Positions 9,006-17,765 of a DNA stretch of 34,080 nt are shown one piece after another; position 1 is the stretch's first letter; each line of letters begins with the position of its first letter. Source of the stretch: SZUA-146 sp963922815 (GTDB lineage Bacteria > Pseudomonadota > Gammaproteobacteria > Steroidobacterales > SZUA-146); contig CAWUKD010000021.1 in NCBI GenBank assembly GCA_963922815.1, positions 1-34,080 on the forward strand, written 5' to 3'. The translations under genes and the position numbers were made by a program. The notes under the pieces were generated by a model. That model was not told where the DNA came from, ran no database searches, and saw only the letters and a program-made list of their open reading frames with translations.

Positions 9006-9372
9006 GATGAGTATCCTTCAGTGATCGGTAAGGTGTGGGTGCCTGTGGGTTACATTATCCTGTCGAAAAACTTCGGGTCAAGGTATGGCGCAATAGACTA
9101 ACGCTATTGGCATTGATGCAGAATTCACATTGAGGCAATACGACACTCAATGCCTCTGTTTGTTCCGAATGGAGTTTCAGCAGAATCCTGATGGAAGTGG
9201 AGTCTATAGTGCTGCCAAGGATTACAGTTCACGAGAACCCGGTTTTCTCAGGCATTCCGTTTCAGAATAATTCAGGGTTTCACTTCTCGCTCACGGAAGA
9301 GTCACCAATGCCTCACAGTGGCAGCCCCATTATGGCAATCGTGAAACGTGAAACCCCACTGGAGTACTGAAA
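9006..9372. promoter_or_regulatory. Divergent intergenic region upstream of fasciclin gene
   Basis: No gene is seen in this 367-bp gap between the divergent sugar dehydrogenase and fasciclin genes. It contains a perfect short inverted repeat CAATAG (9091-9096) / CTATTG (9104-9109). It also has two overlapping inverted repeats between 9129 and 9156 (ATTGAG/CTCAAT and GAGGCA/TGCCTC) that could be operator half-sites or alternative hairpins. I see no unambiguous -35/-10 box. The fasciclin ribosome site GGAG is at 9361-9364. Confidence 0.35.
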
Positions 9373-9933
9373 ATGAAAGCGAATACCTTAAAGAACATTC
9401 TGGCTGTACCCGCCGCACTGGTGCTGGCGCTCGGTCTGTCCTCGACCGCAATGGCTGACGGTCATGGTAAAAAGCACAAAGACAAGATGGATGCGAAGGT
9501 TGTTGAAGTCGAAGCCGCGATGAAAAAAGATATTGTAGACACTGCCGTTGGCGCCGGTCAGTTCAACACGCTGGCGGCCGCTCTGACGGCTGCGGGTCTG
9601 GTTGATACGTTGAAAGGCGAAGGCCCATTCACCGTCTTTGCACCAACTGACGAAGCTTTTGCGAAACTGCCGAAGGGTACCGTGGAGTCACTGCTCCTGC
9701 CCGAGAACAAGGACAAGCTGGTTGCAATTCTGACGTACCACGTTGTGCCTGGAAAAGTGAATGCGGCTCAGGTGGTCAATCTGACGTCCGCGGCGACTGT
9801 CAACGGCGACACCGTAGATATCAAAGTCAAAAAAGGTGCGGTTACCATTGATGCTGCGAACGTGATCAAGACTGACATCGGCGCCACCAACGGCGTGATT
9901 CACGTCATCGATTCGGTCATTATGCCGAACTGA
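9373..9933 (+). CDS. Secreted fasciclin (FAS1) domain protein
   Basis: The 186-residue product has a clear Sec signal (about 1-28, ending AMA-D). A short Lys/His-rich linker follows, then one complete FAS1 domain (about 52-186). FAS1 hallmarks are visible: the H1 box with FTVFAPTDEAF at about 95-105, the central TYHVVPG at about 125, and the H2 box GVIHVIDSVIMP at the C-terminus. The size and single-domain form match the many small bacterial fasciclin proteins thought to work in adhesion or as extracellular matrix and stress-related proteins. GGAG lies eight bases before the ATG. It is monocistronic: a strong hairpin terminator follows at 9993-10020. Confidence 0.95.
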   Translation: MKANTLKNILAVPAALVLALGLSSTAMADGHGKKHKDKMDAKVVEVEAAMKKDIVDTAVGAGQFNTLAAALTAAGLVDTLKGEGPFTVFAPTDEAFAKLPKGTVESLLLPENKDKLVAILTYHVVPGKVNAAQVVNLTSAATVNGDTVDIKVKKGAVTIDAANVIKTDIGATNGVIHVIDSVIMPN

Positions 9934-9992
9934 TCGGGCGGCTGGATACGGAGTTCCCCGTCCGTAACAGTTCACTAACCGATGGTCCCCCG

Positions 9993-10020
9993 ACGCGTCA
10001 CGGATTGCTCCGTGACGCGT
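9993..10020 (+). terminator. Rho-independent terminator of the fasciclin gene
   Basis: A perfect 11-bp stem (ACGCGTCACGG with CCGTGACGCGT) closes a six-base loop and is followed by TTCCTATTTT. It lies 60 bp past the fasciclin stop. On the other strand the sequence after the stem is G-rich, so it should act for the plus strand. Confidence 0.88.
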
Positions 10021-10056
10021 TTCCTATTTTCCCAAAAATTACTGTCAGGTCGCACT

Positions 10057-11820
10057 TTAGTGTTGGCCCTGTACGCTATTGATGTGCAGTTGTATCTGCT
10101 TGCGCAGAAGCTCCAGCGGCAGCCCGCCACCGGTCAGCACGGCGTCGTGAAAGGTGCGAATATCGAATCGATCCCCAAGCTCGTGTTCTGCCTGGGCGCG
10201 CAACTCCCAAAGCGTCAACTCACCCATCTTGTAGGCAAGCGCCTGACCCGGCCACGCGATGTACCGATCAACTTCTGTTTGTACATTATGAAGTGACAGC
10301 GCGGTGTTGGATGCCAGGTAATCCATGGCTTGCTGCCGAGACCACCCCTGATCGTGAAGGCCGGTGTCTATTACCAGTCGACACGCCCGCCACATTTCGT
10401 AGGATAGCCGGCCGAAGTGTTCATACGGCGTCTGATAAATACCCATCTCTACGCCCAGTTTTTCCGAATACAGTCCCCAGCCTTCGCCAAAGGCGTGTGG
10501 GTAGAACTGCTTGCGAAATTCCGGGGCGTTCTCGATTTCGTAGGACAGCGCAATCTGCATGTGGTGTCCCGGCACAGCTTCGTGCAGCGACAGCGCAGCG
10601 AGCTGATACAGCGGTCTGGTTTCCAGGGCATAGGTATTTACCCAGTACTGACCTCCACGATCACTGTCGGGAGCGGCCCCAACGTAGCGGCCCGTTGTAT
10701 AGTTTTGTGCGATTTCCGCCGGAACGGGCTCAACGGAATACGGCTGTCTGGGGAGTTTGCCAAAAAAACCGGGCAGCCGCCCGTCAATGCGCTTGGAAAT
10801 ATAGGCCGCTTCTTTCAGAAGCTCCTCTGGCGTGCTCGCGTAAAACTGAGGATCGGTGCGAAGAAAATTCAGAAACTCGTCGAACGATCCCTCGAAACCG
10901 GTTTCTTCTATGACGCTGCGCATCTCCGCGCGAATGCGCGCCACTTCTTTCAGCCCCAGCTCGTGAACGCTTTGCGCGGTTGCGTCATCCAGCGTCGTAT
11001 AAAACCGCACCAATGCTGCATATTGCTTGCGGCCTGACGGCCGGTTTGAGGCGCCAACCTTATCAACAGCACCCGGCAGATAGTCGTTTTGCATGAATTC
11101 AAGTGCGCGCGCATACGACGGAATGACCTGTTGCTCAAGGACTTGTTTTGCTTTGGCTCTGAAAGACCGTTGTTCAGCTTCTGACAGGCTATCCGGCATC
11201 TTGTCAAAGGGGGCGTAAAGCGGGTGCGATTCAGCCGATGTGGTTACCTGTGCTTTGAATGACGGAATGATCAGCGGGAGAATCTGCTTCGGCTGAGTGA
11301 AACCGTCGCGTAATCCGGTTTGCATGTTGCGGATGTTCTGGTCGATATAGCCCGGAACGGCACCCAGTCGCGAAAGGTAGTCGGAGTAGTCTTTTGAGGA
11401 GCGAAACGGGGTGGCCCCGACAATATATCCAATATCGGAGTGAAAACCACCGTCGGCCAGCACCGGAATGCGCCACGGCTTGAACGCGGTCAGAGCAACA
11501 TCATGCTTCAGAATAAACCGCAGCAAGTCGGCGCTCAGTCGTTCGTCTGGTGAGACGGTGCCGGTATCAATGGCGTTGAGCTGTTTCAGAAAGTTTCGGC
11601 GCCTGGACATGCGTCGCTTGTAATCTTCTGGTGCAACCTGAGGAACCTTGTCGTTGTGCTCGTAGACGCCGGACGAGGTTGCCGCAAACGGGTTTTCGCG
11701 CATTTCAAACGCCCAGTAGTCTGCGAACAGCTGATCGAGATCGGTCGACGCATCCGCGTGGCTTGCAGCAGGTGCGAACATCATCAGAATCAACGTAGTA
11801 GCAGTTGCCAGTGTCTTCAT
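10057..11820 (-). CDS. DUF885 family exported protein, probable metallopeptidase
   Basis: The 587-residue product belongs to the DUF885 family (PF05960). A Sec signal peptide covers about residues 1-22 (ending SHA-DA). The domain spans nearly all of the mature protein. The metal-site-like motif HEAVPGHH is at 413-420, followed by GEGWGLYSEKLG at about 445-456, whose Glu is the expected third ligand; this is a gluzincin-like arrangement. FELTLWELRAQAE-type C-terminal helices and TGGGLPLELL are also typical. Members are exported and assumed to be peptidases, but few are characterised. The ATG at 11820 has GGAG six bases upstream. It stands alone, convergent with the fasciclin gene. Confidence 0.9.
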   Translation of the reverse strand: MKTLATATTLILMMFAPAASHADASTDLDQLFADYWAFEMRENPFAATSSGVYEHNDKVPQVAPEDYKRRMSRRRNFLKQLNAIDTGTVSPDERLSADLLRFILKHDVALTAFKPWRIPVLADGGFHSDIGYIVGATPFRSSKDYSDYLSRLGAVPGYIDQNIRNMQTGLRDGFTQPKQILPLIIPSFKAQVTTSAESHPLYAPFDKMPDSLSEAEQRSFRAKAKQVLEQQVIPSYARALEFMQNDYLPGAVDKVGASNRPSGRKQYAALVRFYTTLDDATAQSVHELGLKEVARIRAEMRSVIEETGFEGSFDEFLNFLRTDPQFYASTPEELLKEAAYISKRIDGRLPGFFGKLPRQPYSVEPVPAEIAQNYTTGRYVGAAPDSDRGGQYWVNTYALETRPLYQLAALSLHEAVPGHHMQIALSYEIENAPEFRKQFYPHAFGEGWGLYSEKLGVEMGIYQTPYEHFGRLSYEMWRACRLVIDTGLHDQGWSRQQAMDYLASNTALSLHNVQTEVDRYIAWPGQALAYKMGELTLWELRAQAEHELGDRFDIRTFHDAVLTGGGLPLELLRKQIQLHINSVQGQH

Positions 11821-11962
11821 GGGTGTCTCCGGTCAGGGTTCCAGGGGTCTATCGGTTAACAAATAGATAAATTAAGGGTTAAAGCGGGGTCTTTCTTTTG
11901 GCTGGGCCAGGGTAATCAGCTCCCGATAAGTCTCCTCGGTCGGGGTCCTGGCCAGATCCGGA

Positions 11963-13228
11963 TTAGCGCGTTACACCAAAACCAAATACTTCCAGAGCAT
12001 CCGGTACTGCGTCATACATTAACGCACCTGCCCCGGAATAGTGCGTCAGCAGGAGCAGGCCCCACACGGCAATCATCATCTTTTCGTAAGCGCGCAGATC
12101 AATCCGATACGCGGTATACGGCAACAGGACTGCCGTCAGTTTGCTCAGCAGGCTACGACTGCGCCCAATGAGTCGATATAAAGGCTTACCCCACGTACCC
12201 ATGCCAGTCAGGGTAAGCAGCCAGCCCAGCGGCCACCAGACGGGCGACGCGCGCATCAGTTTGAGCAGGGCAGCCCAGCACAGCTCATATTGATCATCGC
12301 CGTCAAACACCACCCAGCTGTCGTTGTCTTTGAGTAACTGGTGAGCCGTTGAATCTGATTGCGCGGTGGCTATGCGGCAGCGCCCAAGCATCAGGAATGA
12401 CGCGAAGATGTAGCAAATCTTTCGGCAGAACCCGCAAGGCTCATCGTAGTAGATTCGCAATTCATGACGGCCGGAAAAAATCGCACTGTTGTCAATCCAG
12501 TCAAAAACACGCGCTGGCAACAGCAGCGCTGTCATGACCACCATCAGGGCCCGTTCAGATACAGCCGGGATACTCCCGACATTAATCGCCTGGGCAATCA
12601 TCGCGGCAACAAACACCATAATCGAAGCAATTCGCAACAGGTCTAGTGATCGGGGTAGCAAAGGTGAGGCCAATACCAGCAGGCCGGCAGCCAGATGCCA
12701 GCGCTGCGTGTCTTGAGGAAACTCCGCTGTCCACACAATCACTGTGGCAATATACCCCAGCACGAACAGCAGCGCGGTCGCTGTCGCGACTGAAACGACA
12801 GACGTGTCGACAGGCGCTGATTGGTCGTCACCCGAAGCGCCGCGGTCCATGGCGTCATCGAGGGACACATATCGGCTCACCGGTAAAAATACGCACAGCA
12901 AGAGCACGGCACAGGTCAGAATGCGATAACCATCCGCTAGCGGACCCATGTGAAACAGTGCGTATGCCAGCCACAATAACAAAGCGGACCAGCGCGTCTT
13001 GTAGCCCATTCCGAACGCCATCAGGCTGAGAAAAAGGGCACTTGCGGCCAGCGCTTGCGACCACGGCACGGTGAGGTCCAGTGGCATAAAACTCGTTGCG
13101 TATTGAGACACGCTGCCGCGCACGCATAGCTGCACAAGCACGTATGCAGACAGGGCAATGCGAAACAGCGCCAGCGCTCGCAGGTCGAGAGAAACCCGTT
13201 CGACAAGATAAGTGCGCCACGTACTCAT
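11963..13228 (-). CDS. HTTM-type membrane protein fused to a DUF393 thiol-disulfide domain
   Basis: The 421-residue protein has two parts. Residues about 12-245 form a multi-TM region of the HTTM (horizontally transferred transmembrane) type, distantly related to vitamin K-dependent gamma-carboxylase, beginning with the typical LDLRALALFRI helix. Residues about 256-370 form a DUF393 (DCC1-like) domain: RIYYDEPCGFC, with Cys265 and Cys268 as a thioredoxin-like CxxC pair, and the downstream WWPLGWLLTLTGMG and YRLIGRSRS pattern. One more TM helix ends the protein. The fusion suggests a membrane redox or carboxylation-like activity, but none is proven for this class. Its ATG overlaps the stop of the upstream HTTM gene by four bases, so the two are coupled and probably form one complex. 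Confidence 0.82.
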   Translation of the reverse strand: MSTWRTYLVERVSLDLRALALFRIALSAYVLVQLCVRGSVSQYATSFMPLDLTVPWSQALAASALFLSLMAFGMGYKTRWSALLLWLAYALFHMGPLADGYRILTCAVLLLCVFLPVSRYVSLDDAMDRGASGDDQSAPVDTSVVSVATATALLFVLGYIATVIVWTAEFPQDTQRWHLAAGLLVLASPLLPRSLDLLRIASIMVFVAAMIAQAINVGSIPAVSERALMVVMTALLLPARVFDWIDNSAIFSGRHELRIYYDEPCGFCRKICYIFASFLMLGRCRIATAQSDSTAHQLLKDNDSWVVFDGDDQYELCWAALLKLMRASPVWWPLGWLLTLTGMGTWGKPLYRLIGRSRSLLSKLTAVLLPYTAYRIDLRAYEKMMIAVWGLLLLTHYSGAGALMYDAVPDALEVFGFGVTR

Positions 13229-14895
13229 TCAGATGCCTTTATGTTGATCGTGTGTAACGGTAGATCGCGAACTAAATGAAGCGTGCTGCCATCAAAAAAA
13301 TGGGTGCGCTCAACCACCGTTACAGACTCTATTTTTTGATCACCCAAAGTATTCATTCCACCCGAGTTGCTCCAAAACTGCCTTGGAGGGTGCAGCGCGT
13401 AAATCCCCATTTGCGCGTCACCGCGAGCGTTGCGGTGACGAATGAACTGTTCGACGAACTGATAAAACCGGCTGGCGCGCGGCGCGTCATAGTTTGATGA
13501 GCCAAGCGCCGCTTCGATTGCGAAAACCTCACTAACGGACCTGGCGCTATCGAGCTGTACGTGAATTGCGTGGTCATTCGTTACTCCGTAGGGTCCTACC
13601 AGCACCGCGTGATCATCCACCAGGTAGTTAAATCCTGTCATCGTAAAGGCGTCTTCATACGGAGCAAAAAAACGGGGATTCAAGCGTATTTCGGTGCCGT
13701 TCTCAAGGGTTGCTCTCAATTGATAAGTGTAGCTTAGCGGGGTGTCGTACCAGGCCAGCGCTGGGGGTTTGGCCCAAAGTGGCCCCGCGATTATCAGTAG
13801 CATGCCCAGCGGTAAATATTTCCATCCAAAAATATCACGCTCACGGTTATTTCGATACGCAGACATCAGCAGACCGATCAGAACCAGATCGAGCACAATC
13901 CAGGTCCAGAAGAAAAAACCGAAGATATAAAAAACCCCGAAATGAAAAACTATGGCCCCACACAGCAAGAACAACGCGAGCCGAAAACGCAGTAAGAACA
14001 CAATGAACGCGGCCTCAATGATAAAAGCGCTGTACTGAAACACGCTGGTCAGGCCGCTCAGACTGCGGGCTAACTCGACAATCTGAACGGGTTCCTGGTT
14101 GCCGCGCCAGCCGTGGGCGAAAGCCGCCAGTGGCACCATGTTCAGCTGATTGCTCGATAACCACTCAAGCTGAAATTTGGCCCAGGCCGGTAGCCAGTAC
14201 GCCGCCGCAACAAAACACCCCAACACAAACAGCAGGCCGCTGGTCCGGTGGTAGCCGGTAATAATGCGCACAAAATAGAAGGCCGCAAACAGTTCTATTA
14301 CCCTCAGTACCTGGGCTTTGTGGGGTACAACTGATCCCCCGATAGACGGTGCGGTCAGCTGAGCAAAGAGTATGTAGGCGATTAACAAAAACACGAGAGC
14401 GAAAGCTGGTCGCCAGATAAACAAGAAAAGCGACACCAGAAGCAGGGCTCGATCGAGCAGGTGGCCGGCGTCAACGGCATAGTTGTAGCCATATGTGGCC
14501 AGGGGCCATGCGACGGAGACGGCGAGGATCGAAAACCCGGTTCGCAATGCGCGACCACCTTCAAAATCATCCCAGCGTAGTCGGGCCGGATCGAATACAA
14601 CCAGGGCAACCGCAAACATCAGGAGCAGGATGCGCGCGGTCCAGCCGAAATGGGCGAAGACCGAGATAAGCAGCAAGGACTCGGTGTAGGCATCCAGTGG
14701 GGCGGCGAATGTAGCGCTTACACACAGTTCGATGAGCAGGTAGGCCATTAGCAGAGCGGCTGTGTACAGGGCCAGGCCCGAAACAGGCCGTTCTACGTAG
14801 AGCTTGAACCTGGCGGGTAACCCGGCGCCCGTGAAGTGGAAGTAGCCTGTACGGCTATCCCAGTGGTGCGTGCCAAACGAGCCGGACTTACTCAT
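13225..14895 (-). CDS. HTTM-like polytopic membrane protein
   Basis: The 556-residue protein has about ten membrane segments in the first 390 residues, then a soluble C-terminal region of about 160 residues that probably faces the periplasm (NGTEIRLNPRFFAPYEDAF, then a beta-rich tail). The layout, and the His/Trp-rich segment around 330-345 (FHFGVFYIFGFFFWTW), resemble HTTM/gamma-carboxylase-like proteins. It sits directly upstream of an HTTM-DUF393 fusion with a four-base overlap, which is the strongest contextual support. The ATG at 14895 lacks a strong Shine-Dalgarno site and may depend on coupling to a short upstream frame that ends at 14888. Function unknown; membrane topology is certain, family moderately so. 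Confidence 0.75.
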   Translation of the reverse strand: MSKSGSFGTHHWDSRTGYFHFTGAGLPARFKLYVERPVSGLALYTAALLMAYLLIELCVSATFAAPLDAYTESLLLISVFAHFGWTARILLLMFAVALVVFDPARLRWDDFEGGRALRTGFSILAVSVAWPLATYGYNYAVDAGHLLDRALLLVSLFLFIWRPAFALVFLLIAYILFAQLTAPSIGGSVVPHKAQVLRVIELFAAFYFVRIITGYHRTSGLLFVLGCFVAAAYWLPAWAKFQLEWLSSNQLNMVPLAAFAHGWRGNQEPVQIVELARSLSGLTSVFQYSAFIIEAAFIVFLLRFRLALFLLCGAIVFHFGVFYIFGFFFWTWIVLDLVLIGLLMSAYRNNRERDIFGWKYLPLGMLLIIAGPLWAKPPALAWYDTPLSYTYQLRATLENGTEIRLNPRFFAPYEDAFTMTGFNYLVDDHAVLVGPYGVTNDHAIHVQLDSARSVSEVFAIEAALGSSNYDAPRASRFYQFVEQFIRHRNARGDAQMGIYALHPPRQFWSNSGGMNTLGDQKIESVTVVERTHFFDGSTLHLVRDLPLHTINIKASE

Positions 14896-15130
14896 CGTTC
14901 AGCCCGTTTGGTTGTGATGCCGCATTTTCCCGGCGAGCCCATGCAAGTTTGTCCAATGAAATTCTGCCCAGGCAGACGACGAGATCGTCACTACAGGAGT
15001 CATCATTCAGATCGGTACTCTTGTCCATTCTGAATAATGACCGTACCGTGAATTTGCCGGCGTACGCTCGGCAAAGCCGTATGTTTACTTCCGACTCTGG
15101 CCAGGCGCTTGTTACAGCCCGCACCCGCAC
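14888..15130 (-). CDS. Possible small leader ORF before the HTTM pair
   Basis: An open frame of 80 residues from a GTG at 15130 (or 46 residues from an ATG at 15028) ends with a TAA whose last eight bases overlap the start of the HTTM gene. The product is polar, Asp- and Ser-rich with three Cys, and matches nothing I know. Neither start has a good ribosome site, although the GTG lies inside the end of the secreted TSP3/dockerin gene. The overlap with a downstream gene that itself has a weak ribosome site is the only argument for it. It may equally be chance. Confidence 0.22.
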   Translation of the reverse strand: MRVRAVTSAWPESEVNIRLCRAYAGKFTVRSLFRMDKSTDLNDDSCSDDLVVCLGRISLDKLAWARRENAASQPNGLNDE

Positions 15131-16239
15131 AGGTTTCCGCGGCCCGATGGCCCGGGTGGCATCAGAAACAGTTCTGGAAGTCGTGAGATATCAAGAAAAT
15201 TGACGATGCCGTCGGGTTCACCTGTCGGACCCCAGATGTCGGCATCGGGATTCCAGTTTGGCGAGCCTGGCGTTGACAGGAAGGCATTCGACAGGGCGGC
15301 CACGTCGAGAAAGTTCACGGCGCAATCGTCGTCGTCCGTTCCTGAACCCACAATGTCCGCGTCGCACGAATTGCCGATACCATCGCCGTCACTGTCCTGC
15401 TGGGCGGGATTGGGTGCGGTGATGCAATTGTCATCAAAGTCGAGCAGGCCGTCGCCGTCAGTGTCACCGAGGTCTGGTCTCGGGTCCAGGTGAAAGATCG
15501 ATCCCGTGGTGCTGGATAACCACAGATTGCCTGTCGTGCCGTCGATTGCTACGCCCGACATTCCGGAAATTCCAAACTCGTTGACGTTCAGCTCGCGTAC
15601 GCAAAATCCCTGAGGTGTCAGTTGCCGAACAATGTTTTGCGAACTACTGACCACAGTGATTTCATTAGTGGTTGTCGATATATCCAGATCGCCGTAGAAG
15701 ATGTCGAACGGAGGAGGACCGGCGCTGAAAAAACCGGTCTCCTGACCGTCGTTTGCATTGAGAATGCGAATCAAATCGTTATTTTGAAAATCGATGGTGG
15801 CTACATTATTGGTGCCGGGTATGTGAGCTCCGCCAACGAGTGAATTTGACGCCAGGGTCGTTGATGCGATTACGTTGCCGGCGGCATCGACGGCGTACAT
15901 GACTTCGGGGCTGTCGTCGCCGTTAAACACCAGCAGCGATCCAGCGGGGACATTGACTCCGGAGATGGTCATCCCGTTCTCTGCGTAGTCAAGATCATAA
16001 TCGTTGGAATTCGCGCCGGGTGAGGCGATGGTGCCAACGGAACTACCGGCTTGATCGAGAACCAGCATAGTCGTTCCACCAAACTCCCCGTACACAACGA
16101 GATTGCCGGTATCAGGCTGAATTGCGATGCCGACAATACTGCCGAGGTCGACGGGATCCAGAGTGTCGAGAAGCTCGGCAGAGTGTACCCCTAGCGCCAG
16201 GGCGCTACAGGCGGCAAGCATATAGGATTTGAGTTTCAT
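15112..16239 (-). CDS. Secreted protein with TSP3 calcium repeats and dockerin-like tail
   Basis: The 375-residue product has a Sec signal (about 1-21). A beta-rich body of about 230 residues looks like a propeller or lyase-like fold (repeats such as GNLVVYGEFGG and GNLWLSSTTGS). A thrombospondin type 3-like stretch follows, DTDGDGLLDFDDNC and QQDSDGDGIGNSCD, with Asp/Asn ligands for calcium. The tail has two NFLD helices (CAVNFLDVAALSNAF and GIVNFLDISRLPELF) like the duplicated dockerin type I unit, and ends in CGCGL. The start at 16239 is chosen because GGAG lies six bases upstream and the signal begins there; an upstream in-frame ATG at 16251 is less likely. No cohesin protein or cellulosome gene is near. 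Probably a calcium-stabilised surface or extracellular protein. Confidence 0.8.
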   Translation of the reverse strand: MKLKSYMLAACSALALGVHSAELLDTLDPVDLGSIVGIAIQPDTGNLVVYGEFGGTTMLVLDQAGSSVGTIASPGANSNDYDLDYAENGMTISGVNVPAGSLLVFNGDDSPEVMYAVDAAGNVIASTTLASNSLVGGAHIPGTNNVATIDFQNNDLIRILNANDGQETGFFSAGPPPFDIFYGDLDISTTTNEITVVSSSQNIVRQLTPQGFCVRELNVNEFGISGMSGVAIDGTTGNLWLSSTTGSIFHLDPRPDLGDTDGDGLLDFDDNCITAPNPAQQDSDGDGIGNSCDADIVGSGTDDDDCAVNFLDVAALSNAFLSTPGSPNWNPDADIWGPTGEPDGIVNFLDISRLPELFLMPPGPSGRGNLCGCGL

Positions 16240-16480
16240 TACGCGCTCCATAGTTATTTGTTATTTCGCGGCGCACCGGCTGACAGACTTGGCGTTGCGA
16301 CGGTGCGCGGGCGTTATTTTGCTGTCAGTCTGATAATTGCACTAAATCACAGGGCGCGGCTATTGATTAATACGTAAGACAGGCGGTTTTTGGATCATCA
16401 CGCCATGGCGGCCGTGGAATTGGTCTTATTCCGAGGTTCGAGCGCGTCTCGAATTGGAAACATTCTAATGAATGGCTAGT

Positions 16481-16499
16481 TTGATCGTCCCCCGATCAA
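16481..16499. repeat. Short perfect inverted repeat in the 16252-16524 gap
   Basis: TTGATCG and CGATCAA form a 7-bp stem around TCCCC. There is no T-tract on either side, so a terminator is doubtful; an operator is possible. A second inverted pair, CAGGCGGTTT (16380-16389) and AAACCGCCTG (16501-16510), flanks it at a distance of about 110 bp. Confidence 0.4.
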
Positions 16500-16524
16500 T
16501 AAACCGCCTGGATGCGTTCCCGGT

Positions 16525-17367
16525 TCAATCCAACCCGCGATAAAACAGTACCAACACGCTAACGAAGTACTGGGTGTCCATATCGTCACGGCTTGCACCA
16601 ATGCCAAACTCGACGTCGCTTTGTTTACCGGCGGGCATCAGCCAGCCGACGGCCAGACTGTCAACGTCCCGGGAGTCCACGGCAGTGCGATCCCGCGATG
16701 CCGTCAGCGACAGTATGTGCTCTCTATACGGCCAGTCAATTCCAACCGATGCGCTATGGTCCAGCAGGCTGCCCGAGAGCGTCAGCGACGACGGTGACAG
16801 CAGACGGGCGATCTGTATCTGATCGAGTCGCCTGATGTTCTGGTCATAGTCATAGCGTCGCGCATTCAGGAAAATACCCGCGCCGGATTCGTAGGCGTAG
16901 CTGAGTCCGGCTCTGAGTCCGCGTGCCTGAACCTCTCCGCGAGAGCGGCCGGACGGGGCGTTAGTGGAGCGAAACATTATTTCAAGATCGCGGACAAGAT
17001 AGCCAACGGAAGATCGCCAGCGACCGGATTCCCGGAACAGCCCGATCGAGCCGTTTACCGACTCAAACTCGTCGCTGTCGCCCCACTGGCCGGCAGATAC
17101 ATCCACGCCCAGAGGTCCAAATTTGTGCGCGAGCTCTATGTCCCATTCCAGAGTTTGAAAGTCTGATGTATCGCCTTCAGCGTTGGTCACGCCGGCACTT
17201 GCCGTGATAGTCGTCTCATCGGACAGGCTGTAGTCCACCAGACCAGTCACGCTCATGCCCTCTGCGGAGTCGACCGCGGCACTCAGCCCGACGACGTATG
17301 GGTTCTCCGCAATTGCCGCGTGTGAACACAGCAGCACGCCGGTCATCATCACCTTAATCGCCTTCAT
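16525..17367 (-). CDS. Predicted outer-membrane beta-barrel protein
   Basis: The 280-residue product has a Sec signal (about 1-20, ending AIA-E). The rest is alternating polar/hydrophobic beta strands with short turns, many Gly, Ser and Asp, and no long helices. The last strand (YFVSVLVLFYRGLD) has aromatic and aliphatic residues near the C-terminus, broadly like the insertion signal of barrels, although the very last residue is Asp rather than Phe. Strand count suggests about 10-12 strands. No porin subfamily can be named. GGAGG precedes the ATG by six bases. It lies downstream of, and on the same strand as, the small 11-residue-repeat protein but 149 bp away. Confidence 0.75.
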   Translation of the reverse strand: MKAIKVMMTGVLLCSHAAIAENPYVVGLSAAVDSAEGMSVTGLVDYSLSDETTITASAGVTNAEGDTSDFQTLEWDIELAHKFGPLGVDVSAGQWGDSDEFESVNGSIGLFRESGRWRSSVGYLVRDLEIMFRSTNAPSGRSRGEVQARGLRAGLSYAYESGAGIFLNARRYDYDQNIRRLDQIQIARLLSPSSLTLSGSLLDHSASVGIDWPYREHILSLTASRDRTAVDSRDVDSLAVGWLMPAGKQSDVEFGIGASRDDMDTQYFVSVLVLFYRGLD

Positions 17368-17516
17368 ATTGCGCCTCCGGGTGTTGTTCTGTCTGTACGG
17401 ACCGGTCTATTAAAGCACTACTTGGAATGTCGCGCTCGCCGAACGCAGACCAGCTCCGATCTCAGGGTATCGGAGTCAGTCCGGAACAGGGCCTTTACTG
17501 GTAGAGGAGTCGCTCG

Positions 17517-17765
17517 CTACAGAATGCGGTTAATGCGATAACCCCGATGATCCAGTCGATGGTTAATACGATTGCCCTTGAGATCCAGGCGCGTGTTAAT
17601 GCGATCGCCTTTGCGGTCGAGTCGAGCTGCGGCTTTTAAATGACCACTTGCAGCGGCATGTCGGGCGACGTGATCCAGTCGACGATCGATGCGATCACCC
17701 CGACGGTCCAGGCGATATTCGATTCGGTCACCTTTCTTGTCGAGTCGGTGCTCAATGCGATCGCC
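17517..17765 (-). repeat. 33-bp coding repeats (GDRIxxRLDxx units)
   Basis: The DNA shows a 33-bp period of related, not identical, units encoding the 11-residue repeat. On the plus strand they contain recurrent GCGATC/CGATCG-like blocks. The copies have diverged at synonymous sites, so this is an old repeat kept by protein selection rather than a fresh tandem duplication. Confidence 0.7.

Noticed and set aside
9109..9125. TGGCATTGATGCA as a sigma-54 box upstream of the fasciclin gene
   Set aside because: GG and GC are seven bases apart instead of the required ten.
10293..11037. Two overlapping plus-strand frames of 206 codons each within the DUF885 gene
   Set aside because: Both are antisense to a well-supported family protein and show no conserved-looking features.
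11905..11953. GGCCAGG/CCTGGCC inverted repeat between the HTTM and DUF885 genes
   Set aside because: A 7-bp stem with a 35-base loop and no T-tract is too weak to call a terminator.
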